From Laburnicola sp. R22_1 (lineage: Eukaryota; Ascomycota; Dothideomycetes; Pleosporales; Didymosphaeriaceae), in the NCBI GenBank assembly GCA_014281115.1, contig JACONQ010000004.1, positions 1,922,001 through 1,986,000 on the forward strand: 64,000 bases of DNA, given 5' to 3'. Of the stretch, positions 1 to 12,975 are shown piece by piece. The translations under genes and the position numbers were made by a program. Every line of letters begins with the position of its first letter. Within the stretch, counting starts at the first letter, position 1. The notes beneath the pieces are model-generated. The model did not search any database. It worked only from the letters and a program-made list of their open reading frames with translations, and was not told the origin of the DNA.

Positions 1-386
1 TATAACCTGCCACATCTTTAATAATATTAATCGCTTTGTCTTATAGCAACCACCATCGCCAGGAGACTTTGTATGGGCAGGATTATTATAATATAGATAA
101 GGGGATATAGGAGTGTCCATCTTTACATTAAGAGTAAGGAGGAAAATTGCTTAGTAAGGTTAGACAATATCGCCTACTATCCTAGTCTACTTTGCAACCT
201 AGTGTCCTTCTGATTACTCTAAAGGCAAGGCCTCTAGTAGGACACTATCGTTAGACCTAACAATAATTATCCTAGTCTACTATAATTAATTTGCTAAACA
301 AAATTAACTAGATTAATGTCCTTCTATATACAAATTACTCGCGCACCGCACTAAGGCGAACGCCATTAGCACACGATAGGCCATTA

Positions 387-522
387 GGCCCTTAGGCCTA
401 GAGCACACAGTGAATTATAGTGAAGGGGTAGGCACGTAGAGCACACATTAAAGGGTTAATGGGTACTAGGCCACCTAGGCCCTTAGGCACTAGAGCACAC
501 AGTGAATTATAGTGAAGGGGTA
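387..522. repeat. Pair of ~45-bp direct repeats in the Copia 5' region
   Basis: A stretch beginning ggcccttaggc and running through agagcacacagtgaattata occurs at 387-430 and again at 478-522, with one small insertion between copies. The shorter motif attaaagggttaa also follows each copy (about 448 and 526). The two copies are more alike than the RIP-damaged DNA around them. Their role is unknown; they could be part of an untranslated region or a separate small insertion. Confidence 0.6.
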
Positions 523-3503
523 CGTATTAAAGGGTTAACCACAGTCTAATGCGACGCTTGCGGCAGATTAAAGCTTAGGCGACAAATTAGACGTTAGGCT
601 AGACAAATTAATAATAGCCTAGGAGAGAGAGTCGCTATAGACTTTCATAACTTTAAAGACAAGAGCTTAACTAGTAAAAAGAGTATAATGCTTATCTCTA
701 ATTGTTTCTTAGGCATAGCTTGGGACTTCTACTTTAAAGATAATTAACTAGCACAAATAATTATTAAGCTGCTAAAGGAATTTGTACTATTTATAAAAGT
801 ATAGTTTAAGGTAACTATAAAAGTTATTAAATCTAATAATGAGATTTTCTTAGTTAAATAAGACGTTTATAGGGAGTGTGTTAATAAAGAGGTTGTTATT
901 AAGCCTTTAGCACCTAATATCTAAGCTTAAAATAGAGGGGCTAAACACTTAGAGGGTGTAATTAAGGAAAAGAGCCGTGCAATGCGACTTAACGCCAACC
1001 TCCCTTAAACACTATGGCCAGAGATCACACGAGCGGCCATATACCTATATAATCGAACGCTAAACTACGCTAATTAATAGCGATCACCACACAAAGTATT
1101 TTTTATAATAGTTGCCTACCAAAACAGCATTGTTACCTAACTAAAGAAACTAAACCAGGCTTACCTTAGAGTCTATAGCTATAAAGCTTTTGCCTTAACT
1201 AACAATATAAAACGCGGCAAGAGCAAGCTCCAAAGGCTCGACCTAAAGGCATGAGTTAGTTACCTAGTGGGCTATTAATTAATAAACATCTAAAGAGTAT
1301 GAATACCTCTACTTAACAAAGTTATTAGCACACGCGACGTTATCTTTAACAAAAATTAAGTGTTTTTAGGTAAACAAGAAGACCTATTAGACAACCTCAT
1401 ACACAGCACTACTAAAGAGATTACTATATGGACCCAAATAGTAGAGCTATCGCCCTTACCACCAGAACATAAAAATACGGAGTTTTTCTATAAGGATGAG
1501 TCGATTATTAACTCTCACGAGGAGGACGAGGGTGCTCTAGGGTACTATTAAGGAAGGAAGATTAATTACACCTACCCAACACCACTAGAGACACCTTTGC
1601 GTGTCGCACTGCTTGCCCAATTAATGGTAAGTTTTAAATAGGACTAAATTGAAAAATTACCCATAGGAACACCACAGCCAGATTAACGCGCTGTGCTATA
1701 GGCAGCCGCCTTCCTTGTAGGTACACTTGCAGGAAGTAGAGGCAAATATAAGGGAAAGCCACTTAATAAAGCTTAATTTAATTGCATGCTCGCAGTAGGC
1801 AAGAAATCCTATTAAAGTTAACTGCTAGAACCTCTATTATACAGAACCTAGATAGATAATTATCTGTTATTTGAAATGTGAAAGAATGCCGAGCGATTCT
1901 ATCTACAAAGTCACAAAGAAATGAGGTCTTGAAGCGAGGTGCCCGCAGCCTTAGTGCAATCACGCGGTTACTAGATTCTTGACTGTATGTAGGTATATAC
2001 CTACAAACTTAATAAACATCACAGATTATAGAAGTGCAAGGCAAGGCTAGTAGTGCGCGGAGATTAACAACACCATCTCACTACATAGGATACCTATGCC
2101 GCAACACTCGCAGGTAGATTATTTCGCCTACTTATGTTAACAGCGGCTTAGTTTAACCTAGAGCTAAGCCAGTACAACATTACTAACGCCTTTGTCTACG
2201 CAAACCTGGACAGAGAAATCTACATGCAGATGCCCTAAGGTTATACCCAAAGAGGCACTATCCTATAATTGCACAAGGCACTGTATGGCTTACGCATCTC
2301 ACTACTACTGTGGCAGAGAGAATTTACTAGTGCGCTTAAGGATCTTGGTTTTACCGCAGTCCCGCACGAACCTTGCTGTATGGTTAAAGACAGCATTATT
2401 ATCTTCTTCTATATAGACGACCTTATTGTTGCATACTTAAAAGATTAAAAGCACGCTGCCAATATAGTAATAAAAAAGATAGGTACAAAGTTCACCCTAA
2501 CTGGTGGTAACAATCTACAGTGGTTCCTAGGCATTAAAGTTGTCAGAGACTGTGCCAACAGGCAACTCTAGTTATCACAGAGGTCCTACGTAGACAAGAT
2601 TAGTCGTCTAATTAACCAACGCGACCTTAAACACAATACCCTAATATCAGCAGTTGAACTGTTACCTTAAGAAGGACTCGCCACAATAGTAGAGATTAAT
2701 TAGTACTAGCGGAAGGTGGGATTAATCCTCTACGCTGCAGTAACCACGCGCCTAGACATAGCTTTTGCAAGCTCCTAATTATCGCGCTTCCTTTTAAACC
2801 CTAGCGACAACCATCACAACGCCGCCAACCGCGTACTGCTATACCTATTATCCACCCAATCACTAGGGCTACAATTTAGAGGAGTAGACACTTATAAGGT
2901 TGCGAGCAACGCGTTGTTTGCAGACAACACCCTTAATAGAAAGAGCTTACAGGGGTACATTATCAAATTGTTTAGTGGCCTTGTCGCCTAGAAGGCAAAC
3001 AAACAAGACACCATCACTACTTTAACAACTAAAGCTAAGTTGCTAGCACTTTTACAAGTTGCAAAGGAGGCACTGTTTACAGCTTAGTTAATTAATAAAC
3101 TTAAGATCAAACTGTCGCTATTAACAATTACCATTAATTGCGACAACTAACAAACTATTTGACTTGTTACTAAGGAAATTGCCAAATTGCAAACTAAGCC
3201 CAGGTATGTTAACATACACAATTATTGGCTTCGATAAGAAGTAGTACGTGGAGCTATTAAAGTCCAGTACTAGCAATTAGAAGAAATGGCAGCAGATGGT
3301 CTTACAAAAGCTCTGCCAGCCGCCACATAGACCAAGTTCTTGAATTAACTAGGACTTAAAGACGTTAGGGGAAGGATTACCAACTAAGAGGCTAACCTTA
3401 ACAAGTTAGAAGACAGGATAGAAGCTTTTGAACTATGAGCAATAGTACAACTGCGCAAGAGATAGTTCAGCTTAGCCCTTTGAGGATCCAAGCTAAGGGG
3501 GTG

Positions 3504-3821
3504 TGTCAGATATCAGGTCACTGGAAATCACTGTGATTTCACTGTGAAATCCAGTAGTCACATGCGTCCGATCACATAGTCTCCTTATGACAACAGTTAG
3601 TGTAACTTACAGTGATTTCACTGTGAGATCACTGTGAAATACACAAAGGAGACTGGCGTACTACTGTTACACTACTCCGCACTATTACTAGTGCGTCTTA
3701 GCGCTAGATAGATATTGCGTACGATAGCTGAGCTTCTCCGACAGAGATCACTCGACAATCAATTCATCATCAAATCGATCACTTTCATCTCATCTCATCA
3801 AAGATACTTACGTATCTGACA
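3504..3821 (+). repeat. 3' long terminal repeat of the Copia element
   Basis: The segment begins TGTCAGATA and ends TATCTGACA, giving a 9-bp terminal inversion with the TG...CA ends of Copia LTRs. It is preceded directly by the purine-rich tract agctaagggggtg, a polypurine priming site. Length is 318 bp. Inside are several copies of a CACTGTGA(A/T)AT-like motif in both orientations. The bases after it are ctggg; the matching target duplication cannot be checked because the 5' LTR is outside the window. Confidence 0.85.
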
Positions 3822-4210
3822 CTGGGCAAGTCTGCGTATAAATATGCAAGTCTGCGCACATCTGCGCACTATACGCATAGTTAAGCAGAAAAACTTTCCT
3901 AATGCAGCAGGGCGCTTGCAAAACCTTGTTGTCTTAGTTTTGGCCCATCACCTCACAATGGGCGACTATACACCAAGCTAACAGCGCACGGCCGACCGCC
4001 CCACCTCAAAACGCGACGCGTCCTCACGACCATCCATGGATAACACAAACACACATGACGCGCCTCACCACAAACAAACTTTACTAAGATTACTATCCCA
4101 ACGCCCGAGAGACTATATCTACACGCAACTAAAGAAACCGTCTACCGTTAGCCAGTAATGGAAATCGTCGATACCCACACTCCACCACACACGCATTACC
4201 CATCCACAAG
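3822..4210. other. Intergenic spacer between LTR and PKS 3' end
   Basis: About 390 bp with no supported gene. It holds the presumed 3' untranslated region of the PKS on the minus strand and the boundary of the retrotransposon. Confidence 0.6.
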
Positions 4211-7200
4211 CTACTCAGCCACCACCCCAACCTTACTCTTCACGCAAACCACCTTCGCCAACCCCTGAATACTTCCCTGAGCCAACAACTCCAACACCTG
4301 CAAATTTGCCTCAAACATTCTCGTGATGAAGTTGCGCACCTCAATCGCCGTCAGCGAATCAAGCGGGTAATTGCTCAGAGGCCGGGTGATGTCCAGCTCT
4401 TCCTTCTCCATGCCAATCACCTCAGCGATCTTCTCGAGCAGCCCGCTACACACGACGGCCTCGGCCTCAAAACGCGACGAGGAAGCTGCCGTCTTGAAGG
4501 CAACGCTCCAGGGAACCGCGACAGGTCCGTTAGAGGACTGGGCGGCAGCTTCGGCTTCGGCGACAGAGAGCAGGTGTGTGAACTTGGCATCGGTTGACCA
4601 GAAGGGGCGGATGGTGGCTGTGATGCGCATTCCGGTTATGGCGTGGTGGTTGCAGGTCCTGGCCATATTGCCCGTGATTGCAGCGCTGATGAGGGCGAGC
4701 ACCTCTGCTTCGCATATCGTGTCACTACCCAAGTTGCGCGCTACTTCCGCCGCCTTCTCAGCGTCTTCCGCTAGATATCCAGCGTCGGAGACGGCGGTCA
4801 GATCGATGGACGATGCTGGCAAGCCACGTGCCGCACGGTATTGAGCGAGGCCGTTGAGGAAAGTTTTCGCCGCGGCGTATGCAGCCTGGCCCCTGTTCCC
4901 TACCGCCCCGGCAGCGGAAGAGATGACGATGAAGAAGTCGAGTGGAGTCGAGGCGAGAGCGTGGTGGAAGTTCCAGGCGCCCTTGACCTTTGACTCGATT
5001 ACGGTGGTATATTGGTCATAAGTCATCTTCTCGAACAAAACATCCTGGACATGTCAGCACGTGGACGGACTATCTCGATAAGACTGATTACTCACATGCA
5101 ACACCATGGCGCCATGAACGATACCTCGGACAGGTGGCAGGCCCTCAAGCCCCGACGCAAACAAAGAATCGACGTCAGATCTGTCGGCGACATTGCAACG
5201 TCGGATCACGACATTTGCCCCGGAAGCGTTCAGAGCATCGACCTGATCTTTCGCCTTACCGTGAACGGCGCCACTGCGAGAGAGCAGGACGATATTTCGC
5301 GCTCCTTTGGAAACCATCCACTTGGCCATGCTCCGACCAAGACCACCGGTACCACCGATCAGTACGTACGTTGCATCCGAACGCAGAATGCGCTTCTCCT
5401 CCTTCAGACGTGGCGCCTAGAATATCAGTTAGCAGCCATCGCATCATAGTGGTCCGTACAACTCACCATAACCATTTCGTCGTCCCGTAGTACGATGATC
5501 GACTTCCCATGCGGCGAGGTAGAGCGCAAAGCCTGCAGCGCATTGGTAGCATCTGAGATACGATATGACGCGATCGGATGCGAAGCAAGAATTTTCCCGA
5601 ATCGGAGAAGCCTCGCAACGTCGCCGAGCACCCGCTTCAGTTTCTGCGGACGCTCTTGTGCCAACGCGAAGATGTCGACGCACGTAACTGTTGCGTGCTT
5701 CTCAAATGCGACATATTCGAGATTAGTGTTGCCAATGTGAACGAAACGACCAAATTTGGAGACGCATCGCCACGTTGCGCGGAGAACCTCGCCCTCCGAC
5801 AGGTCGTTGAAAATGACATCTACTCCAAGGCCCTCTGTAGCCTCAAGCAAGAAATCGGCAAACGAATCGCTACCAGCAAAGTAGATACGTTCATCAGAGA
5901 CACCGTACTGCTGTTGCAAAGTAACCTTCTCCTCCGAATTGAGAACAGTAGCATATACTTCGGCACCGAGCATTTGTGTGATGGCGATAGCAGCTTGACC
6001 CACGGCGGTGGCTGCATGATGTATTAAAACAGATTCATCCTCGGATAGCGACGCGACGTCGACCAGGCTGTGGTATGCTGTGCAGTATGCGAGTGGGATT
6101 GTGGCCGCCTCTTCGAACGACAGAGGATCTGGAAGCTTGAAGAGAAAACGATCGTGCGCACGAGCGACGGTAGACAGACATCCGTTTGGGGTGACGGCTG
6201 CCACGCGATCGCCAATTGCAAACGAGGAGACGGTTGATCCAACGCTTGTTACGACACCGCTGCACTCCATGCCGAGTTCGTCCCCAGTGAGATGGCCCAT
6301 AGCTGCCTCAGCATCATGTTCATTGAGGCCGATCGCTTTGACCTGGATCTGGACTTGGTCCTGCGGCAAGGGTGTTGATGAGGCTCGATCGTCGTCGAAA
6401 TGCACTGTGTCGAGCGCACCAGGAGTGACAATGAAGGCTCGCAATGGGCGCTCGCTATCCGCAAAACAAGCTGCAGTGGTGGTAGACGGTCGCACTTGTT
6501 GGTGAACATACTCATTCAGATCCTCATCGCTGATGATACGAGGTGTGAGCAGCGAGCCGCGCCGCTCCATGAACTCGGTTTCCTCACTGTGCCGGTTGGT
6601 GCCAAGTGATGCTCGCAAGACCTTTGTGATCATGTCGATCATACATGTCTGAGGCAGCTCAGCCTCGGCATCGAAGTCCAGCGTGATGAAATTCATGAGG
6701 GTGCCCTCAGAGCGGAGTGTCCGACTGAAACCTGCAATCATGTTCGCTTCTGGGTTCTGCGAGTTCTGATAAGCCCCTTTGACGACCCAGAGCATGCCCT
6801 GTACTGATGTTAAGAGCCTTTGTAGTGCTTCAAAGCTCTGCTGGTCCAGACTCGCGAGCAGAGGTTGGTCGAGCTCAGCCAAGAACACACAAATCTTGTT
6901 CGTGTCGTCGACTCGGGACACTTGCTCCTGTGCACCATTAGTACATATCACGCATGCATTACACATCATGTGATTGCATACAAAGGTGGACGTAGTCGGG
7001 AAAATCCCTGTGAGTGTAGCTAGACTTGAAGCCAAATCGCTGGCCAAGTTGCGTTGAAGGTCCGTCGTTCCATGTACAACAACGATTTCAGCATCGAATT
7101 GCGCAGTCGAATCTTGCTTGTAATCGGCAAGCGCGGGCTCCCAGTCGAGCTTGTAACAGAGCTCTCGACCCCCGCTGCTCTCTGCGTCTGCCTCTTTTTC

Positions 7201-10200
7201 AAGCATTGGCGATGTAGTGAGGGCTTCGATAGTTATGAGCGGCTCACTCGCATCCATCGATGCCAAAGCGAACATGGAAAGCGTGTTTGCTTTGACGTTA
7301 CTGAGGGCCTTGCCAGGCTTACAGAAAGCTTGGAGTCGACCTTCGCAGGAGTGGAGGGTCTTTGAGGCTGTGGTTGACACAGCAATCTTTCTGATCGATG
7401 AAGGAAGATGAATGGTGTCCAGTGTCCCAGCCGTAGCATCCAATACTGGCCAATACGTGGAGATGAGCTGTTCCAACAATGTAGGATGGATGATGTAGTC
7501 GGATTCATAGTGATTCGGCATGTCGGTGGTGGTGTCAGCTAATACAAGTTCTGCTACGCACCCAGACTTGGATGCCCGGCATGCAGGTAGACCTTGGAAA
7601 GTACTGCCATAGGAAACACCGATGTTGGAAAGGCGTTCATAGAGTGTATCAGTGCAAACAAGATCCGTGGCAGCACTCGTAATGCTGGAGAGCTTGGCCT
7701 TGAAGTTATCATTCTTTGCCTCTAGGAGTCGGCCGCTATGGACCTCGTGCGCCTAAGGATACCAGTAAGCAATTTGAGCCCAGAGGAGTCACGTCGGGAT
7801 AGAGAATGCACATGGGATATCGGATGCATGGAACTCATCTTACGTACCTCATCAGTCTTGGTTCTCACGAAACCCGTGCAGTGTTGAGTCCAGCCTTTGC
7901 CGCTAGCCCAAGAAGAGATAATGAACTCAGCGCGCAGTCCAGTGCTTGTTGCGGTCCCAGATTGCGATGGACGCAAGGTGATGGTCATCTCCAGGTCCTG
8001 TTCTGAGAGCATGACAGGGCTGGCGACATGCAGATCGCATACCTCCAGCGTATCAAACTCGACCTTATCCCAAGAGGCCTTTTGTGCGGTGGCTTCTAAA
8101 GCCATAGACACAAAGCCAGAAATTGGAAAGATGGCAAGAGATTGGATCTGGTGATGGCGCAGCCAGGGTAGTTCATCAAGACGGACGATGTTCCTCCAAG
8201 TGGGCTCCGCGTGATTTGCGTATGGGGCTAAAACGCCAATAATGTCGGATCTACGATCGCCCTGAAATTTGTGGATGTCTGTGAACCGCGATTGATGGTA
8301 ATAACTGGACTGATGATTCCATGGGTATCGTGGTATGTCAGTAAGCACCGCTGGAGGTTTCGTCATAACCTGGGGGAAGTTGACGGCACCCATATCGAGG
8401 GCGAGACCCTTGGTCCACAGTGTTCCGGCAAGTGTAATCGCGGTTTCAAGGGCATTCTTCTTTCGAGCCAAGGCTGATGCATACGCAATCTTGCTTGCAG
8501 AGCCCCCGACCGCCTTCAAGATCTGTTTGATAGGGCCTTGAAGGGCTGAATGCGGGCCGAGCTCGAGCAGAAAGTTGACCCCGGTCTTGTGGTCGTTGAT
8601 AGGCTGGCACATACTCTGAACTGCTTCGTCAAATCGCACAGGACATGTCAGATTCTGGACCCAATAGGACGCGTCGAGCTCCGAAGCCTTGGCTGAACGT
8701 CCCAACAGAGACGAATAGAAACGGACGTTCGAAGTTTTTGGAGGGTTGATAGATCGCAATGATTCGGTGTACTCCTTTGCTACGAGGTTCATGTGATGGG
8801 AATGATAGGCAGTGTCGACTTGAAGCTTCCGAGCAAACATCCCCGGGTGTACCTAAACATTGGCGCGCATGTCAGTATGGGACACTGGTGCGAACAAGCC
8901 GTACAAGATGTTGCGGCTGTATAGAAAGGTTACGTACCTCTTCAATAATTCTCTGAAGTTCTAGAACAGCATCCGCGTCACCCGAAACAGTAACGCTAGA
9001 AGGACTGTTGATACAAGCAATCTTAGCCTGACCTCGCGAGCTAGGGATGCGATCAAGAAGTGGCGAGATCTCGTCTTGGCCAGCGCCGACTGCCATCATG
9101 CTTCCTTCAAGATCGGGGAACTTCTTCTTAAGAACTGGTATAAGACGTCCCCTGTGGTAGGCCACAGTCATGGCATCCTCGAAGTCGATAATTCCGGCGG
9201 CATAAGCTGCACCAATCTCGCCGCTGGAGTGTCCGGCAACCGCTGTAGGAGCCACGCCCCAAGTCCTCAGTAGGTCGACCAGAGCCAATTGCACGGCGGT
9301 ACATGAAGGCTGACTGAGATGAGCAGCGTTGATGCTTGTTGTTGTCTCGTCTTTTTGCAGCTCTTCGACCAAGGAAAAGGTGGCACCGAGTGATATTAGG
9401 TGCTTATCGGCTCTGTCGATGGCTGATGCATAGACGGGGTAGCGTCCGTAAAGCTCAAGTCCCATGGCCCACCATTGTGCACCCTGCCCGGTGAAGATAA
9501 AACCTAAGCGGACCGACTCGAGGTCCTGCTTCACTGGATGAAGCCTGCCACTCGAGAGCGCTTCGACTAGCTCGACAGAGCTAGAAGCCATCACGGCCAC
9601 ACGCCATGGAAGATGAGTCCTGCGTTGCCCGAGAGTGTAGGCGAGGTTGCTCAGCAAATCGTTCTGAAACACTTCGGGACGTTGTTCGAGGTAAATGCCG
9701 TAGTTCGTCATCACTTGCTCAGCAGTAATTTTGTCGTTACCACTGAGGACAAACAACCTCTCGAATGCTACCGTTTCAATCTCCTCCTTCATCGTCTTCC
9801 TTTCGAGGGGACCTTTGGTCAAGACCACATGGGCGTTGGTGCCACCGAAGCCGAACCCATTGACGCTAGCCCATCGTTTGCCTATTGGCCAAGGCCGTTG
9901 GTTGGTTGGTACTTTCAGACCCCATTCGTCGAAGAGGATGTTCTCGTTCGGTTGCTTGAAGTCGTAGTTGGGTAATATGAACCCACGTTCTAGCATCAGT
10001 GCAGTTTTGATCACGCCAGCGATGCCAGCCGCCGCTTCCAAGTGCCCGATGTTAGACTTCACCGAGCCAATAAACAGCGGCTTCCGCTTTGTGCGCCCTT
10101 GGCCGAAGACGGCACGGAGTGCGCCGACCTCAATCGGATCTCCAACTCGCGTTCCTGTGCCGTGGGCTTCAACATAGCCGGTGTCTGCAGGATCCATGCC

Positions 10201-11732
10201 CCCGTTCTTGTAGACAGACCGTATCAAAGATTCTACAGAGTATTAGCGAAACGTTTAATTCGGAGGAGTAGATTTCAATACCCTGAGCTGAACCATTCGG
10301 CATGGTGATCCCTGGGGTTTTTCCGTCTTGGTTGATACCGCTGCCTGTGATCACCGCTCGGATGGGGTCATTGTCCTTTAGAGCTTGCTCTAAGGTCTTG
10401 AGAACGATAACGCCACAGCCTTCCCCACGGCCATAGCCAGTTCCGCGTTGATCGAAAGCGAACGATCTACCGACATCACCAAATAATCTTGCAGTAACAA
10501 GTTAGCTATACACAGTAGAGGCTAGTTGCGCACCAAGCCAGCATTTTCTGTGCAGTGAGCCTAAGGTGCGCAATGCACAGGCAGACTAAACAGAAACATT
10601 GGACCTGATGCTACATAGCAGGACGTACCGAGACATGGAATACGAGATCCAGAATTCGGGCAGCATATTGAGATGCACTCCACCAACGATAGCGGCACTA
10701 GACTCGCTGTTTCGAACGCTCTGACAAGCGACATGCAAAGCCACCATGCTGCTAGAGCAAGCCGTATCTACAGTGAAGCTAGGACCACGGAGATCGAAGA
10801 AATGCGAGATGCGATTCGACTGCATAGCAAAAGCACACCCTGTAAATATTAGCAGTTGAGCTATGATAGCGACGAGACCGAATGTTTCCGTAATCGCAGC
10901 GTTTGAGCCATGTCTCCTTGGATAATACACTGTTCGGGACATTGAACCTGGTATGAACACACTTACCAGTAGCCTGATGCATCGGTATCGTTTCTGGATC
11001 CCTGAACAAGTCCGCTTCATACTCCGAGAAGGTGCCGCCAACGAAACAGCCAACATCCTGGCCCACGATGCTGTGCTTTGGAATGCCAGCACTCTCAAGA
11101 GCCTCGAAGGTACACTCTAGGAGTAATCGCTGTTGCGGATCTAGGCTGGTCGCCTCTTGTGCCGTGAAACTGAAGAACGGAGCATCGAAAGCTTTGAGAT
11201 CCGCTTGCAAGAAGTTTCCCCCCTGTGCATTTGTCGTGCCGCTTTTGCCAGGATTCGGGTGGACAAAGCGATTGCTGTTGAAGCGCTCTTTCGGGATCTC
11301 GGAATAGCCCGTACGAGCACGCGCGCATAGTTCCCAGAACTCATCGGGCGTTGAGACATTTCCCGGAAAGCGACAGGACATGCCGACGATTGCGATTGGT
11401 TGGTGTTTGAGTTCAATGGTACTCTTCTGATAACCTTCCGTGTAGCCATCTGTATACCCGCTCGTGTATGCGGTCTCGAAGGGGAGGGTCGGTGGAGGTT
11501 GCAACACTAGCGGCGGTTGTTGAGATCCGGTGGTGGTGGATAACGTGCTGCCGTTGTGAGAGACATGGTGATGACCGTTGGTATTCCCATTGACGTTCCC
11601 ATTGTAGTAAGCATAACCATTGTTCAGAGCGTCGCCTGTACGTCCTCGAGAGATGCCATTCGCACGTCCGTTGGATTCTTCATCTGAAAGGCCCCCCCGC
11701 TCCGAGGTAGGCGTGAGAGCGTAAGGTGCCAT
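4211..11732 (-). CDS. Highly reducing type I polyketide synthase (KS-AT-DH-psiKR-ER-KR-ACP)
   Basis: Eight exons: 11732-10967, 10839-10629, 10487-10282, 10232-8938, 8852-7848, 7752-5467, 5416-5096 and 5044-4211. They sum to 6924 nt (2307 aa) with no internal stop. Residues 1-110 are an N/G-rich leader. KS follows, with Cys283 (DTACSSS), His418 (EAHGTGT) and His458 ([11 protein letters not shown]). AT has GHSSGE near Ser730. DH keeps His1060, but the usual HPxxLD reads HPTLLE (Glu1255). About 240 residues of structural pseudo-KR follow, with no SAM-binding motif, so no methyltransferase domain is present. ER is at about 1600-1920, with TAVGQ where GGVGQ is usual. KR has TGGLG near 1945 and Ser2073/Tyr2086/Lys2090. 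ACP carries LDSL (Ser2260). There is no thioesterase domain, so release must be by another protein. The product cannot be predicted. The start is the ATG opening the leader; an upstream in-frame TTG is not favoured. Confidence 0.93.
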
Positions 11733-12975
11733 TGCACGATGTGACGATGATGGCGTTGTAGAAACAATTGACAAGTGCGGTTCTCCTACATCGGGATCCG
11801 CTGCGAGAAACAGGAGCCTCCGGTATGTAGCAGAAAATATTTCTTATTATTTGGAAGGATCCAGCGAATTGGTCCTCGAGAGGAGGATTAGCCGGTCACA
11901 CTGGGTACACATCTCCTGGCATGATACAGTCCTGACCCCAAGAACTGTATACGTGGGGGTCCTTGACGGTGCTGATACACCCGGAAGGCACTAAAGACCG
12001 GACCAAGTCTCCTTCTCCCCGCCGTAAAATTGGTGAAGCTGGTGATCAAAACGGCGATCGTATACTTGTGACCGTGCTAGCGTGTCGAGCTGCCACCAAA
12101 CCTTCCAAGCGCCAGGGGTTGAGTTCTAGAATCATGGCGAACGGATCGAGCCCCACAGGCTTCTCCACGTAGATGTTCCGACATTTGACGTTCGGGGTAG
12201 CGGATCGACGTTGCATGTGAGGAGATAAAATTGGGATGTACATATGAGGTCGATATGGACAAGATAAGATCATCCAGCAAGAGACGAAGTACAAAGTAGG
12301 GGTAATTGCTGGCAATGACGACGCCGCCTTCGAAGAATGGCTCTGCATGCGTACTGCTTCAGGCCACCTGCAGCTGTGAGGGCGCGGGGGGACGGTGGGA
12401 CGATAACAGTGAAATTAGGCTCTCGGGAGCGATTACTTAATCATGCGCTAGCAGGGGTCGGGGAAAGCACTGAGACGCAATGGTGCCACGAATTAATATG
12501 GCACCGAACAAAAGTCCCGATGCAAAACGCGACGGCTGCCGCACCTGCATGACGCTTATTGTTGTGTGATGTTCATTCCCGCTGCACAGATGCCCATCCG
12601 GCAGATCACAAGCATTCTCGAGAGCTCAAAACAGATCAGCCCACCCTTGACTGCTGGCCCCTGCCCGACGCTCTGGTTCGCTCCTTTCCTGTCACAGATA
12701 TTAGATCCCGCCCTATAACATGCTTCATCCTAGCCGGCCTTGATTGACATATTTCTTGCGTGGCCGAGGCTCACTATTCACATGGGCAGGTTCACATTGC
12801 AACAAGCACATTTTTTGCCCAAGGTATGCATCGCGTTCTCTCGGCGTCTCAAGGCAACGGCAAAGTACGACTGAGAGCCAGAGAACTCTCCAGATTCGAC
12901 TGCATCTCCGTCTTTGGTCGTTTCAGTAGTGATCATCCACCACCAAGCACTCCCGTAGCCGCTTTTTCGTGCATC
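11733..12975. promoter_or_regulatory. Shared divergent promoter region of the PKS and the FSH hydrolase
   Basis: The PKS starts leftwards at 11732 and the hydrolase rightwards at 12976. The 1.24 kb between them contains no supported gene, only short open frames without recognisable motifs. A head-to-head arrangement of a PKS with a likely tailoring or release enzyme suggests joint control. I see no clear palindromic activator site. Confidence 0.5.

Larger units (their letters stand above)
1..3821 (+). mobile_element. RIP-degraded Ty1/Copia retrotransposon, 5' end outside the window
   Basis: Reading through stop codons on the plus strand gives Copia domains in the diagnostic order. Integrase core is at about 640-1330 (conserved stretches resembling WPEI..A..YLYNRT and KLQRL.LKA..GYLVGY). 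Reverse transcriptase is at about 1920-2900 (IYMQMP, LHKALYGL and the catalytic FYIDDLIV). RNase H is at about 2900-3340 (ALFADNTLNRKS followed by KANKQDT). A purine tract and a 3' LTR follow. Nearly all breaks are TAG or TAA at places where the family has Q or W, the expected result of C-to-T RIP on both strands. No complete polyprotein remains, so the element cannot move by itself. The 5' LTR and gag lie upstream of the window or are unrecognisable. Confidence 0.9.
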
